From positions 1-58,322 of the forward strand of contig JAAZXB010000018.1 in the NCBI GenBank assembly GCA_014240375.1: 58,322 nt of DNA, given 5' to 3'. Shown here one piece after another: positions 24,983 through 34,202 of this stretch. The position numbers were made by a program, and so were the translations under genes. Source of the DNA: Planctomycetota bacterium (GTDB lineage Bacteria > Planctomycetota > UBA8108 > UBA1146). Below the pieces are notes generated by a model. The model made no database searches. It was not told the origin of the DNA and saw nothing but the letters and a program-made list of their open reading frames with translations. Each line of letters starts with the position of its first letter. Within the stretch, counting starts at the first letter, position 1.

Positions 24983-26826
24983 ATCATCGGCGTCAGGACC
25001 AGTTGTCGGATATTGATCAAGGCTTCGGGGCCGACCTCGAGAGCCTTCAATGTCAGTTGATCACGAGTACTGGTGGCTGTGATCTCCCCGAATTTCTGCC
25101 ATTCAAATTGATTCCAGCCTCCGGTTCCCTGATCGATGCTGCGGCTCGATCGGTTCGCTCCCAGTTGAATCGAAAGATGGCCACCGGTCGAAGTTGACTT
25201 GACGGCACAGAGTGCGTCGACCTTGTACTTCTGGCCAGGCACGGTCACCACTGTCCAGCTGGCCGTGGAGGAGGTGTCGGTCCAGTAGCCGAGATTGGGT
25301 TCATCTTCCAGCCCGGGGCTGTGGAGGGTTTCCAGGCGCAGCTTCCCTCCATCGATCTGCGCATTCGATGCATGAAGCTTGAGAACTCCCTTGCTGTCGG
25401 GGCGAAACGCATTGTCCACCACGGGAGTGCCTTCCAGTTGCAATCGGATGACCGAGACGTGTTCATCCGGATGGAGGCCCGCAAGGGAGATCACCGGAAA
25501 TCCTCCGTCCGAGGTCTGGATGGGAAGGTGACGCCCCTCGACACGGTCTCCCAGCAACACCGCGTTCTCGATACCGGTGACCAGGCCAGTGACTGTCAGT
25601 TGATCATCTTCGGGCCACTGATAGAGGTGCAAGTACAGGTGATTATCCTTGGTCGTCGTGCGCCCCCAGGAGAGCTTCTGCAATGCTCCTCTGGTGGTTC
25701 CGTAGATCGACTCTCCATTCACATCTAGCCAGCGACCGATGGCCAGGAGACGATCGACCATGATCAGTGGAATGGTGCCATCATCATCGGGACCGATGTC
25801 GAGAAGCAGGCAACCGCCTCTGGAAACCAGATCGATCAGTTTCTGGATGCATTCGGTACGTGATGCGTAGATGTCATAGTTTTCTGCGCGGTTGAAGGCG
25901 AAAGAGTGGCCGATGCCGCGGCATTCTTCAAAGGGGCGCTCCTTTCTCATTCCTTTTCCCGATGAGTTTCCAAGGTTGTCGTACTCGGTGGTGGTGTAGT
26001 CCCCCACCTGCCCTCGTAGTCCCTTACCCCAGCGATCATTGACGACGATGTCGGCAGGGTTCTTTGAGTTCTCGTAGATCCATTCTAGAATTTCGGTCGA
26101 GCGCCACTCGGTATCTGGATAATCCCACTCGCCATCGGGCCAGAACACATCGGGTTGGTATCGGGTGATGATGTCCTTGATCTGCGGAATCATCACCTCA
26201 TCGACATACTTGGGACGGTCGTTGGTGTAGATCGGACTGTTCCATTCCATGAAGGAATAATAAAGTCCCGGACGGACACCCTCTTTTCGGCATTCTGCGA
26301 ACAGATCTGCAATCAAGTCTCTCTTGGGTCCCGTTTCGACGCTGTTCCAGGGATAACCGCGAACCTCACTGGCGACATCACTGGGCCAGAGGCAGTATCC
26401 GTCATGGTGCTTACTGGTGATGACGATGTACTTCGCTCCTGCTTTGCGGAAGATGCTGGCCCACTCTGCTGGATCAAAGAGTTCCGCCTTGAAGTGAGAA
26501 GCGAAATCTTGGTACTTGAAATCTTCGCCATAGACCCGGTGGTGGAAGTCTCTGACCTTGCCGCCGTGGCTATTGGTGTCGTACCAGTGTTGATACCACT
26601 CGGAGTAGGTGCTCGTGTCACAGAAGGCCGGCACCGAGTAGACACCCCAGTGAATGAAGATGCCGAACTTGGCATCGCTGAACCAATCGGGTGTCTTGTG
26701 CGTATCGAGCGATTCCCAGGTCGGCTCGTATTCATCCCCAGTTGCAGGGATGGGTACAGCAGCGGGCTCCGGTGGAGTTGCCGGGACATGGGTCAGGGTG
26801 AGCATCAGTAACAGTGTTGATAGCAT
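24973..26826 (-). CDS. Alpha-L-fucosidase, GH29 family, secreted
   Basis: A 617-residue enzyme with a short signal peptide (MLSTLLLMLTLTHVPA). The GH29 domain shows WFSDAKFGIFIHWGVYSVPAF, AGAKYIVITSKHHDGYCLWPS and the nucleophile Asp231 in VFWPDGEWD. The C-terminal 170 residues are a beta-sandwich module, probably carbohydrate-binding. It would release fucose from algal or host glycans in the periplasm or outside. AGGAGG precedes the ATG. It lies 75 bases after modC on the same strand and may share its transcript, but no functional tie is evident. Planctomycetes commonly use fucose-rich polysaccharides (family knowledge). Confidence 0.93.
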   Translation of the reverse strand: MLSTLLLMLTLTHVPATPPEPAAVPIPATGDEYEPTWESLDTHKTPDWFSDAKFGIFIHWGVYSVPAFCDTSTYSEWYQHWYDTNSHGGKVRDFHHRVYGEDFKYQDFASHFKAELFDPAEWASIFRKAGAKYIVITSKHHDGYCLWPSDVASEVRGYPWNSVETGPKRDLIADLFAECRKEGVRPGLYYSFMEWNSPIYTNDRPKYVDEVMIPQIKDIITRYQPDVFWPDGEWDYPDTEWRSTEILEWIYENSKNPADIVVNDRWGKGLRGQVGDYTTTEYDNLGNSSGKGMRKERPFEECRGIGHSFAFNRAENYDIYASRTECIQKLIDLVSRGGCLLLDIGPDDDGTIPLIMVDRLLAIGRWLDVNGESIYGTTRGALQKLSWGRTTTKDNHLYLHLYQWPEDDQLTVTGLVTGIENAVLLGDRVEGRHLPIQTSDGGFPVISLAGLHPDEHVSVIRLQLEGTPVVDNAFRPDSKGVLKLHASNAQIDGGKLRLETLHSPGLEDEPNLGYWTDTSSTASWTVVTVPGQKYKVDALCAVKSTSTGGHLSIQLGANRSSRSIDQGTGGWNQFEWQKFGEITATSTRDQLTLKALEVGPEALINIRQLVLTPMIQE

Positions 26827-26901
26827 GAGAACCTCCTGTAGACATCGGAGTCGCCAGCAGGGCTCGGGTCAACCCTTCGCTTTGTTGGGTCTGCGGCGAT
26901 A

Positions 26902-27963
26902 TTAGCCGTTGAGATACAGATGAACGGCAGAGGCCTTGATCAGGATGGTGACAATACGGCCCTCTTCCAGGCCCAGTTCACGGCAGCTTTCCACGGTGCA
27001 TTCGGCCAGTATTCGTTTCTTGGCGTCGATTTCCACCAGGCAAGATCGACCCCAGGGATGGACCTTTGTGACCGTTCCCTCGATGCGATTTCGGATGCTG
27101 ATATCGCCAAGGCTTCCGGTGGAAAGAGCAATTTCTGAAGGGGCGATCCGAACCGTTGCGCTGCGGCACTGTGGATCCAGTTTTGCTGTCGAGACCAGTT
27201 CCATTTCGCCACAGCGAAGTAGAACTTCGCCCTGTTCATTGGCCTCGACCGCTGCAGTGAGCATGTTCATCGCTTCGATTTCACCGGAGGAATTCTGTAG
27301 CAGTAAATCCTGATAGGAACTGGGCCCGGTCAATCGGTTTTTGGTCAGGTGGAGTAGGGAATCGGAAACCGAGATCAGCTCCCCGACATCGTGGCTGACA
27401 TGAAGGATGGGGATGTTGAAATGATCTCGAACCCTGATCAGGAACGGCAAGATTCGTTTTTTGAGTCGGGTGTCGAGTGCACTGAGGGGTTCATCGAGGA
27501 GCAGCCAGCGAGGCTTCATCGCGAGAGCTCTCGCCAGTGCCACCCTTTGCATCTCCCCTCCTGACAGCGTATCTGGCATTCGACTCAGGAGTGGTGAAAG
27601 TTCGAGCAGCTGGATGACCTCATCGGCGAGTGTTGCCGCTTCTGGTCCTGCCGTTGTGCCGACCATGATGTTGCGCTTCACCGACCAGTGCGGAAAGAGC
27701 CTTCCGTCCTGGAAGACCAGCGCGATTCTTCGCTTCTCTGGTGGCACATCGATTCCCGCTGTCGAATCGAACAGCACCTCATCGGCGACCTGGATCCGTC
27801 CTCGAGAAGGAGAGATCAGGCCGGCGATGGCATGCAAGAGGGTCGTTTTTCCTGAACCAGAAGGCCCGAGCAATCCGGTTGAAGGTGCATCCAGGGTCGC
27901 TGCAGCGATGATGGAGCGATCCCCACGATGAAGTTCCAGGTCGAAGGACAGGGTCGAGTTCAT
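26902..27963 (-). CDS. modC: Molybdate ABC transporter ATP-binding protein
   Basis: A 353-residue ATPase. Walker A GPSGSGKTT near residue 33, Q-loop LVFQDGRLFPHWSV, signature LSGGEMQRVALARAL, Walker B WLLLDEPLSALD and switch His HVSHD are all intact. The C-terminus carries a TOBE/Mop domain (RIEGTVTKVHPWGRSCLVEID), the molybdate-binding regulatory domain of ModC. It is last in the operon and its start overlaps the modB stop. It powers molybdate (or tungstate) import, a need of the molybdenum hydroxylase at 9502-13450. Confidence 0.92.
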   Translation of the reverse strand: MNSTLSFDLELHRGDRSIIAAATLDAPSTGLLGPSGSGKTTLLHAIAGLISPSRGRIQVADEVLFDSTAGIDVPPEKRRIALVFQDGRLFPHWSVKRNIMVGTTAGPEAATLADEVIQLLELSPLLSRMPDTLSGGEMQRVALARALAMKPRWLLLDEPLSALDTRLKKRILPFLIRVRDHFNIPILHVSHDVGELISVSDSLLHLTKNRLTGPSSYQDLLLQNSSGEIEAMNMLTAAVEANEQGEVLLRCGEMELVSTAKLDPQCRSATVRIAPSEIALSTGSLGDISIRNRIEGTVTKVHPWGRSCLVEIDAKKRILAECTVESCRELGLEEGRIVTILIKASAVHLYLNG

Positions 27964-28631
27964 CGAATGCCTCCGTTTTTACTGCGAACTTTCCTCGCGA
28001 GCCATTCGCTGGCAGCCATTGCAGCCAGCGAGATCAGTGCAGAGAAGATCACCAGCCGCATTGCCAGTTGATCGCCATCGGGAGCCTGTAACTGTTCATG
28101 AATCATCAGTGGCAGTGTTCTTGTGGATCCCGGGATCGCTCCGGCAAAGGTGATGGTCGCTCCGAACTCTCCCATGCTGCGGGCCATGCACAGGATCAAG
28201 CCCTGGCCAATCGCCGGAGCCGCCAGTGGCAGCGAGATCTTGAAGAACGCTTCCAGTCGTTTCATTCCGAGGGTTCTGGCCGCTTCTTCAAGACGTGAAT
28301 CGACCGACTCGAAACCGATGCGAGAGGCTCGAATCAACAGCGGTAATCCCACGACTCCACCGGCGACTGCGGCGGCCAGGCCGGTGAAGGCGATATCGAT
28401 TCCGAATGGGCTACGGCCTCCCAGTAACATCAACAGTGCCCAGCCGACCACTACCGGGGGAAGTACCAGCGGCAGCATCACCAGGGCGTCGACCAGTGCT
28501 CGGCCTCGCCACCGTGGGATCGCCAGTAGCCAGCCGAGGAAGACCCCAGGGATGGCGACGATGGCTGTCGAGAGCAGAGCCACCTGGATCGAGATGGCGA
28601 GGGCTTCCATTTCAGCGTCAGAGAGACTCAT
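27960..28631 (-). CDS. modB: Molybdate ABC transporter permease
   Basis: A 223-residue permease; the start at 28631 (MSLSDAEMEALAIS) overlaps the modA stop as ATGA. Five to six membrane helices are visible. The conserved cytoplasmic loop contacting ModC reads EAARTLGMKRLEAFFKISLPLAAPAIGQGLIL, and the N-terminal PPVVVGWALLMLLG and GLPLLIRASRIGFESVD are typical of ModB. The ORF reading back to 28679 lies within modA and is not used. Confidence 0.92.
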   Translation of the reverse strand: MSLSDAEMEALAISIQVALLSTAIVAIPGVFLGWLLAIPRWRGRALVDALVMLPLVLPPVVVGWALLMLLGGRSPFGIDIAFTGLAAAVAGGVVGLPLLIRASRIGFESVDSRLEEAARTLGMKRLEAFFKISLPLAAPAIGQGLILCMARSMGEFGATITFAGAIPGSTRTLPLMIHEQLQAPDGDQLAMRLVIFSALISLAAMAASEWLARKVRSKNGGIR

Positions 28632-29374
28632 CGATTCGACTCCTGTGAAGGAGGTGGAGTGAATCCTGCCGCAAGCCATGCTGGCGAGTTACAGAGCGCT
28701 TCGAGAAGTTGCTGAGATCCGGTACGACGACTGAGTTGCGCAGCAGGGTAGGTGATCGGCCCGGTCAATCGCCGTGGTAGTTCAGCCAGTATCTGGCACC
28801 GAGTCGTGGTATCGCTGGCCCAGATCAACCCGAGGTCGACCGAACCGGAATTGACATGGGATACCGCTGCCCTGGCATTGGCTGCCCGCACCGCCCGTGG
28901 GCTCACGTCTTCCCACCAACCGAGCCGCTGCAGTGCTTTCTTGCCATGCATCCCGACCGGAACCGAAGATGGAATGCCGATCACCCATCGTCCAGCGGGA
29001 GGAGCTCCATCGAGTGAAATGAGTTCTCGTGGAGTCGTCCGGGAACGAGTGGCGATGACCAGTCGATTACCAAACGGAACTCGACGAGTTTCAGCGGCGA
29101 GAGGAAGCAGTGCCTCGAGGCGATCCATCCATTGGGAACTGGCCAACAGGGCGACATCCGCTTGCAGGCCATTCTCCACCTGCCGCACCAGTGAACCGCT
29201 CGATGCGGCGATCACCTCGACGGCGATTCCGGTACTTTTCTCGAACTCGTCGGCGATCTGGCGAGCGGATCCGGCGGTGCTGGAGGCGACCAGCCAGCGC
29301 AGGACCGCTGGGTCTTCGGTACCGCATCCGGGAGCTCCCACCAAAAAAATGATCAGCCACGCCCACCGCATCAT
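28628..29374 (-). CDS. modA: Molybdate-binding protein
   Basis: With the start at 29374 (ATGA overlap with the upstream glycosyltransferase) the protein has 248 residues and a hydrophobic signal (MMRWAWLIIFLVGAPGC). The Cys at about residue 17 may be a lipidation site although the lipobox is imperfect (APGC). ModA features are AGSARQIADEFEKSTGIAVEV, GSLVRQVENGLQADVALLAS, FGNRLVIATRS and VNSGSVDLGLIW. It captures molybdate or tungstate in the periplasm for ModBC. Tungstate cannot be excluded. Confidence 0.9.
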   Translation of the reverse strand: MMRWAWLIIFLVGAPGCGTEDPAVLRWLVASSTAGSARQIADEFEKSTGIAVEVIAASSGSLVRQVENGLQADVALLASSQWMDRLEALLPLAAETRRVPFGNRLVIATRSRTTPRELISLDGAPPAGRWVIGIPSSVPVGMHGKKALQRLGWWEDVSPRAVRAANARAAVSHVNSGSVDLGLIWASDTTTRCQILAELPRRLTGPITYPAAQLSRRTGSQQLLEALCNSPAWLAAGFTPPPSQESNR

Positions 29375-31011
29375 CGATCCTCCCGAGCTTCTACCAGAAG
29401 CAAGGTGCATGGTATCCTCAGTTGGTCCAGAGATCTTGATTGGATCGCCTGCATCCAATCCTCGTGGGTCGCATCTGCCCTGGGGAAGCGGGTGAAGATC
29501 TTCCTCGAACGGAATAGACCGAAAGTCGCCACCGATCTTGAACTTCTACCGAGTGAGTCGAGGACCTCCTCGGTCGCCTGGAGGTGGCCATCCATCACGA
29601 AAAGGGTCGTTTTTTCGTCGGGAAGATGGAGTTTCATCGATTTTCTATCGGTCTTGAGGATGGGGATCGCTTGCTGTTGGCGCAGGGCAAGGGTGGGCAG
29701 CAGGTCGATTTTCACCGTGGCAAATCGGGTGCCCTCACAGATGGTCGGGATCGTCGGTAGCGCTCCGATACCGATGGAAGGCAAGCCGATCCCCATCACG
29801 ATGGCCAGTTGCGCTGAAGAACAGAGAGCGCAGGAAAGGATTCGACCTTGTCCCGCACTCCACCACATCAAGAGCCAGAAAAATGCGATCAGTACAGCGG
29901 CCAGCAGAGAGGTGTCGAACCACCCGACGAAGGCTGCGATCAACAAGCAGGGGATTCCCGCCACGATCGTTGCAGTGCGAAGATGGCGGATCCTTCGCTG
30001 CGGTTCGAGATCCTGTAGATAGGTGGCAGTGAGGATCGCCATCGCTGGTAACAGGGGGATCAGGTATCGCTCAAATGTTTTCATGGTCAGAAACGGAAGC
30101 GCCGAGAGAACCACCCACAACACCATCCAGCGCTGGTGATTTTCCAGCCCCTCGGCCTTTCTGCGGCTGAAGGCGATCAGTGCAAAGATCGATGAGATCG
30201 ACCAGGGCAAGATCAGACCGAGCATCCCTCCCAGCAGAGATGGCAGCGCCTCGGGATGAAACCAGGTGAGTTCTCGATGGGCGATCTGTTCGGTCCAGCG
30301 GCCCTTGAGAAGCTCCGGGTACTGTTGATAAACCAGGTACCACCAAGGCAGCGCCACCAGTAACAGAGCCAGTAGCATGTACAACAGATGGTGGATTTTT
30401 GCATGGGGAGATCTTTTGGGACCCAGCAGAAACAAGCTGATCACGGCCGTGACACCGAAGAGTATCGCGGTCGGTTTGATCAGCGTCGACAACGCCATCA
30501 AGACTCCAGCAGCGATCGCACGCATTGCACCACCGTCAGAATGCCACTTCAGCCCTCGTTCAATTGACAGCCATAGCAAGAATGCCATCGGAACATCGAG
30601 CATTGCGCGACGTGACTCGGTGGCGATGCCGACGGTTCCGACCAACATCACGAAGATGAAAGCGCCAGAGGTTCCCGCTGATCTCTTGCCGATGGAGGCC
30701 GCGACCAGAGCCAGTCCGATGGCGCTGATGATTCCCCAGATCCGCAGCGAGAGGGGGCTCGATCCGAGCCACTGGATCGAGGTGGCAAGCCACCAGTAGT
30801 AGAGTGGCGGCTTGCGAAGTCTTGGTTGCTGGTCGAGAGTCGGAATGGTCCAGTCGTCACTGGCGGCAGTTTCGAGGGCGGTACGAAAGGTGACACGGTA
30901 CTCATCACTGCCGGTGAGGCTGGTATCGAGCCACACCGCAGGTATCAGTATCGCCATCCCTAGCAAGAAGAGGCGGATCGCTCCCGGTTCCTCGCGAATC
31001 ATGATCCTCAT
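29371..31011 (-). CDS. GT39/ArnT-like membrane glycosyltransferase
   Basis: A 546-residue polytopic protein with the ArnT/PMT layout. The first loop holds SDEYRVTFRTALETAASDDW followed by RLRKPPLYYWW, the Asp/Glu and KPPLYYW motifs of the family; about ten membrane helices and a C-terminal periplasmic domain follow. Such enzymes move a sugar from a polyprenyl carrier to a protein or lipid A. It is the first gene of an overlapping operon with modABC, a combination that makes no obvious sense. A second GT39 gene lies at 45816. Confidence 0.83.
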   Translation of the reverse strand: MRIMIREEPGAIRLFLLGMAILIPAVWLDTSLTGSDEYRVTFRTALETAASDDWTIPTLDQQPRLRKPPLYYWWLATSIQWLGSSPLSLRIWGIISAIGLALVAASIGKRSAGTSGAFIFVMLVGTVGIATESRRAMLDVPMAFLLWLSIERGLKWHSDGGAMRAIAAGVLMALSTLIKPTAILFGVTAVISLFLLGPKRSPHAKIHHLLYMLLALLLVALPWWYLVYQQYPELLKGRWTEQIAHRELTWFHPEALPSLLGGMLGLILPWSISSIFALIAFSRRKAEGLENHQRWMVLWVVLSALPFLTMKTFERYLIPLLPAMAILTATYLQDLEPQRRIRHLRTATIVAGIPCLLIAAFVGWFDTSLLAAVLIAFFWLLMWWSAGQGRILSCALCSSAQLAIVMGIGLPSIGIGALPTIPTICEGTRFATVKIDLLPTLALRQQQAIPILKTDRKSMKLHLPDEKTTLFVMDGHLQATEEVLDSLGRSSRSVATFGLFRSRKIFTRFPRADATHEDWMQAIQSRSLDQLRIPCTLLLVEAREDR

Positions 31012-31094
31012 TTCGAAGTAGAGGATAGCCTGACCCCCCCCATCCGGTACATCCTGTCTGCAGTAGAACCATCGAAATTAATAGAGGAGGATCG

Positions 31095-32414
31095 TTGATG
31101 AATTACGGGACCTTGTTGCTCGTCATGCTGTTGCTGGCTGCTGAAACCGGGCAGGACCCGGCTGCCGAGAAATTCACCGCTGGCCCGATGGTCGGTGCCG
31201 TTCAGCGAGAAGGCGCGAGAGTTTGGTGCCGAGCAACAAAAGCACAGCAGACCATCGATGCAATCCTGGTCGATGCCGCTGGAGCAGAGGTAGCACGCGC
31301 CTCCGCCGTCTCGAGTGAGGAACGCGATCTGACCGTTGACCTGCTGCTGAAGGCGAGGCTGGAGGCGGGGCATCGATATCATTATCGTATTCTGATCGAT
31401 GGAACGGTGGCTGCAGATGATGCCGATCAGGTGGTCGTTGGGCCGCCAGATGCGAACGGCAAGACTCGCCTGGTGTTTGGTTCCTGTGCCAGTCCTAAGA
31501 AATATCGAGAGGGTCAAATCTGGAACACCATTCGTTCCCAAGAAGCGGATGCATTGGTATTGATCGGTGACACTCCCTACATCGATAGCACCGACCTGTC
31601 GCGCCAGAGAAGAGCGTATCGTTCCTTCTGGCAAGATCCTGGAGTGGCGGCACTGATTCGAAGAACTCCGGTGCTGGCCACCTGGGACGATCATGACTAC
31701 GGAAAAAACGATCATGTCGGATTGCTTCCGGGACGCGAAAACTCGCGGCAGGCCTTTTCCGAATATCATGCGCTCGGCTCGATCGGGGACGGTCAATCGG
31801 ACGGGATCTATTCGAGTCACAGTTTTGGACCGATCGATCTCTTCATCCTCGATACCCGATGGTTCGGCAAGACAGAGCCCTCTCAATTCGCTGCGGATCA
31901 ACCGACGCTGCTGGGAGAGAAGCAGTGGCAGTGGTTGCAACAGGGACTGCAAGCGTCCCGGGCCCCTTTCAAGATCATCACCTGTGGAATGATCTTCAAC
32001 GGATCCACTCGCCCGGGGAAGACCGATCACTGGGGCCACTACCCTCATGAGCGCCAGGGGCTGATCGATTTCATCGGAGAGAACTCGATTTCAGGGGTGC
32101 TGATCGTGACGGGCGATATTCACCGCTGTCGCCACCTCTCCTATCCACCATCGGAGGGTGCTGGATATCCGCTCGATGAGTGGATCACCTCACCACTGGC
32201 CAACACGGTGATTGAAAGTGCCAATGCTCCGCACCCTTCGCTGGTCTTTGACGGCGGAGAGACCAGTGTTTTTCTTCATGTCGAGGCGGATGCGAGTGGC
32301 CCCGACCCATCGCTACAGGTGAAGTTGGTTCGGGGAGATGAGAAAGTGATTCACCGCAAGAAGTATCAGCTCTCCGAGTTGGTGGCGAAGAAGAAGGCCA
32401 GCACGGGTCAGTAG
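31095..32414 (+). CDS. PhoD-like alkaline phosphatase / phosphodiesterase
   Basis: A 439-residue exported protein with a short hydrophobic signal (YGTLLLVMLLLAAETG). An N-terminal Ig-like domain (residues 28-125) is followed by the metallophosphatase core: FGSCASPKK, LIGDTPYIDS, WDDHDYGKND, ILDTRWFGKT and TGDIHRCRHLS supply the Fe/Ca ligands of PhoD. It probably hydrolyses phosphodiesters or phosphomonoesters outside the cytoplasm. GAGGAGG before the ATG is a strong ribosome site. It is divergent from the GT39-mod operon across 83 bases that must hold both promoters. Confidence 0.88.
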   Translation: MMNYGTLLLVMLLLAAETGQDPAAEKFTAGPMVGAVQREGARVWCRATKAQQTIDAILVDAAGAEVARASAVSSEERDLTVDLLLKARLEAGHRYHYRILIDGTVAADDADQVVVGPPDANGKTRLVFGSCASPKKYREGQIWNTIRSQEADALVLIGDTPYIDSTDLSRQRRAYRSFWQDPGVAALIRRTPVLATWDDHDYGKNDHVGLLPGRENSRQAFSEYHALGSIGDGQSDGIYSSHSFGPIDLFILDTRWFGKTEPSQFAADQPTLLGEKQWQWLQQGLQASRAPFKIITCGMIFNGSTRPGKTDHWGHYPHERQGLIDFIGENSISGVLIVTGDIHRCRHLSYPPSEGAGYPLDEWITSPLANTVIESANAPHPSLVFDGGETSVFLHVEADASGPDPSLQVKLVRGDEKVIHRKKYQLSELVAKKKASTGQ

Positions 32415-32469
32415 AACCGAAGCGTCATTTCACAACGGATCCGTAAGGTCAAAAAGAACCACGGTTGAG

Positions 32470-33969
32470 TCACCGAGGATGCGAGAACTTGGTACTGACC
32501 AGCGAGTCCTGGCCCTGTATCCAGTGATGATAGCTACCCGCCTGGAGTCGTCGAGTTTCGACCTTGCCGTCGGGCCACCGAACCGAAACATCCCCTTCAG
32601 TGCAACCTTCGGGAAGGGCGAAGAGCAGGCGTGGATCGTGGCTGGCGAGATAGGAACTCTGTACTCGATGTTCTCTCATCCATTCCCGGCCCCCTGCGCT
32701 GACGGTGATCCGTGCACCGATGGCATCTCGGTTCGACTGTTTCGAAGATCCTTCGAGGCGTAAGCCCAGAACGGCAGTGGATCCCGCGGCGGTGGATCGA
32801 AGAAGTTGAGGATTCGAGTTCCAGCGAGTGATGATCAGATCGTCGTCTCCGTCGTTGTCGAGGTTGGCGTCGAGCACCTGAATTCCAAAACCCACATGAG
32901 GGAGTGAAGCGGGGCCCAACCCGTTGGCAAAGCTGGTTTCCATGAACATTCCATTCCCGTCATTTCGGTAACAGGAATTGGACTGGGCTTCCAGATTGGT
33001 CACGAGAATCTCTTCATCGCCATCGCCGTCGAGATCAGCAGCGTCGACTCCCATTCCCGCTTCCGCCTTGGCGCCTTCTCCGTAAGCACATCCAGCGAGC
33101 AGTGCTTCTTCGAGAAAGAAGATCCGCCCCTGTTCTTTCCATTGATTGATCAGCAAGAAGTTGGGTTCTCCATCATTGGCCACGTACAGGTCGGGGTCGC
33201 CGTCGGGTTCGATATCGATGCTGATGACTCCCAACGCCTTGGCCGGGTGATTCTTCAATCCACTGCTGGAACTGACATCCGAGAAGTTACCGGTTCCGTC
33301 ATTGAGCAGCAGCAGGCATGGAGCCGCAGCGAAGTTGGAAGGCGCGCAATAGACCTCCTGGTCTCCACGAGTACATGGGACAAAGGTGCTTGCGTCGAAC
33401 TCCAGATAGGAACCGATGAACAGATCGAGGTCGCCGTCGCCTTCGATGTCGACCAGTACTGCTGCACTGGAGAAGGAGTCGCCGGTGATCCCGCGGCTCA
33501 GAGATTGCTCGGTGAATCGTCCCTTGCCATCATTGATGTAGAGTTGGTTGGGCCCATCATTGGCGACGAATACATCCGGGTCTCCATCGTTATCGATGTC
33601 ACCGATGGCGAGCCCCATCCCTGCTTCCGATCCGACAATTCCTGAATCGGATCCTGCGGCGACAAAAACACCATCGACCTGAAGAAACAACTGATCTCGA
33701 GGGGCTGCCTCTTCCGGCTCCAGCTTCTCCGGCGAGCCGTTGACCAGGAACAGGTCGAGATCGCCATCGCCATCGGCATCGAGCAAGCCTGCGCCTGATC
33801 CAACGATTTCACCGATGTATCGTGCGCCGCGGGCTCCCGAATCGTGGTGGAAGGGAATCGAGTTCTGTTCGATCTGAAACAGTTCAGGAGCGACTTGCGG
33901 TGCCTCGACGGAGGGGTCAAAGGTGCAGCCACAGATGAAGAGTAGAGGGATCAGGCTCAACGATCTCAA
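32470..33969 (-). CDS. FG-GAP (VCBS) repeat lipoprotein with ASPIC/UnbV domain
   Basis: A 499-residue lipoprotein. The signal ends in a lipobox with the modified Cys at residue 15 (LFICGC). Seven-bladed propeller repeats with Ca sites follow (LLDADGDGDLDLFLVN, AIGDIDNDGDPDVFVAND, DLDGDGDEEILVTN), and the C-terminus is an ASPIC/UnbV domain (IGARITVSAGGREW, VRWPDGKVETRRL). These proteins are abundant in planctomycetes and are thought to be surface-exposed, role unknown. The start appears to be TTG overlapping the previous stop (TTGA); it gives the signal peptide its correct position. A clear ribosome site is not visible. Confidence 0.88.
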   Translation of the reverse strand: MRSLSLIPLLFICGCTFDPSVEAPQVAPELFQIEQNSIPFHHDSGARGARYIGEIVGSGAGLLDADGDGDLDLFLVNGSPEKLEPEEAAPRDQLFLQVDGVFVAAGSDSGIVGSEAGMGLAIGDIDNDGDPDVFVANDGPNQLYINDGKGRFTEQSLSRGITGDSFSSAAVLVDIEGDGDLDLFIGSYLEFDASTFVPCTRGDQEVYCAPSNFAAAPCLLLLNDGTGNFSDVSSSSGLKNHPAKALGVISIDIEPDGDPDLYVANDGEPNFLLINQWKEQGRIFFLEEALLAGCAYGEGAKAEAGMGVDAADLDGDGDEEILVTNLEAQSNSCYRNDGNGMFMETSFANGLGPASLPHVGFGIQVLDANLDNDGDDDLIITRWNSNPQLLRSTAAGSTAVLGLRLEGSSKQSNRDAIGARITVSAGGREWMREHRVQSSYLASHDPRLLFALPEGCTEGDVSVRWPDGKVETRRLQAGSYHHWIQGQDSLVSTKFSHPR

Positions 33970-34202
33970 CGTGGTTGCTGCTTGTCGATGAGGCCTTGCA
34001 GTATCGAGTTACTGGGGTGATCGGGTGAGACGGCGAGACGTCTGGTGAACTGTTTCTTCGCCTGATCGATTCGCCCCAGATCGAGCAAGGCGCGGATGAT
34101 CTGTTCCTGTCTTTGAAGTCCCGTCGCTTGAGCCAGGTCGGGTGCTGGTTTCGACTCGATGAGCGAGATCTGTTGGCGGATCTTGCGGTAACGCTCGAGC
34201 AC
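33966..34202 (-). pseudogene. C-terminal part of the TPR protein, separated by an in-frame TGA
   Basis: These 78 codons lie directly after the TGA of the TPR gene in the same reading frame. They begin LERYRKIRQQI, which would complete the last TPR helix (EEQEAR before the stop), and contain another TPR-like helix pair (IRALLDLGRIDQAKKQFTRRLAVSPDHP). There is no separate ribosome site at a proper distance, the only start being GTG adjoining the stop. It is thus more likely the natural C-terminus of the TPR protein cut off by one stop codon than an independent gene. A separate small TPR protein translated by coupling is the alternative. Confidence 0.55.
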
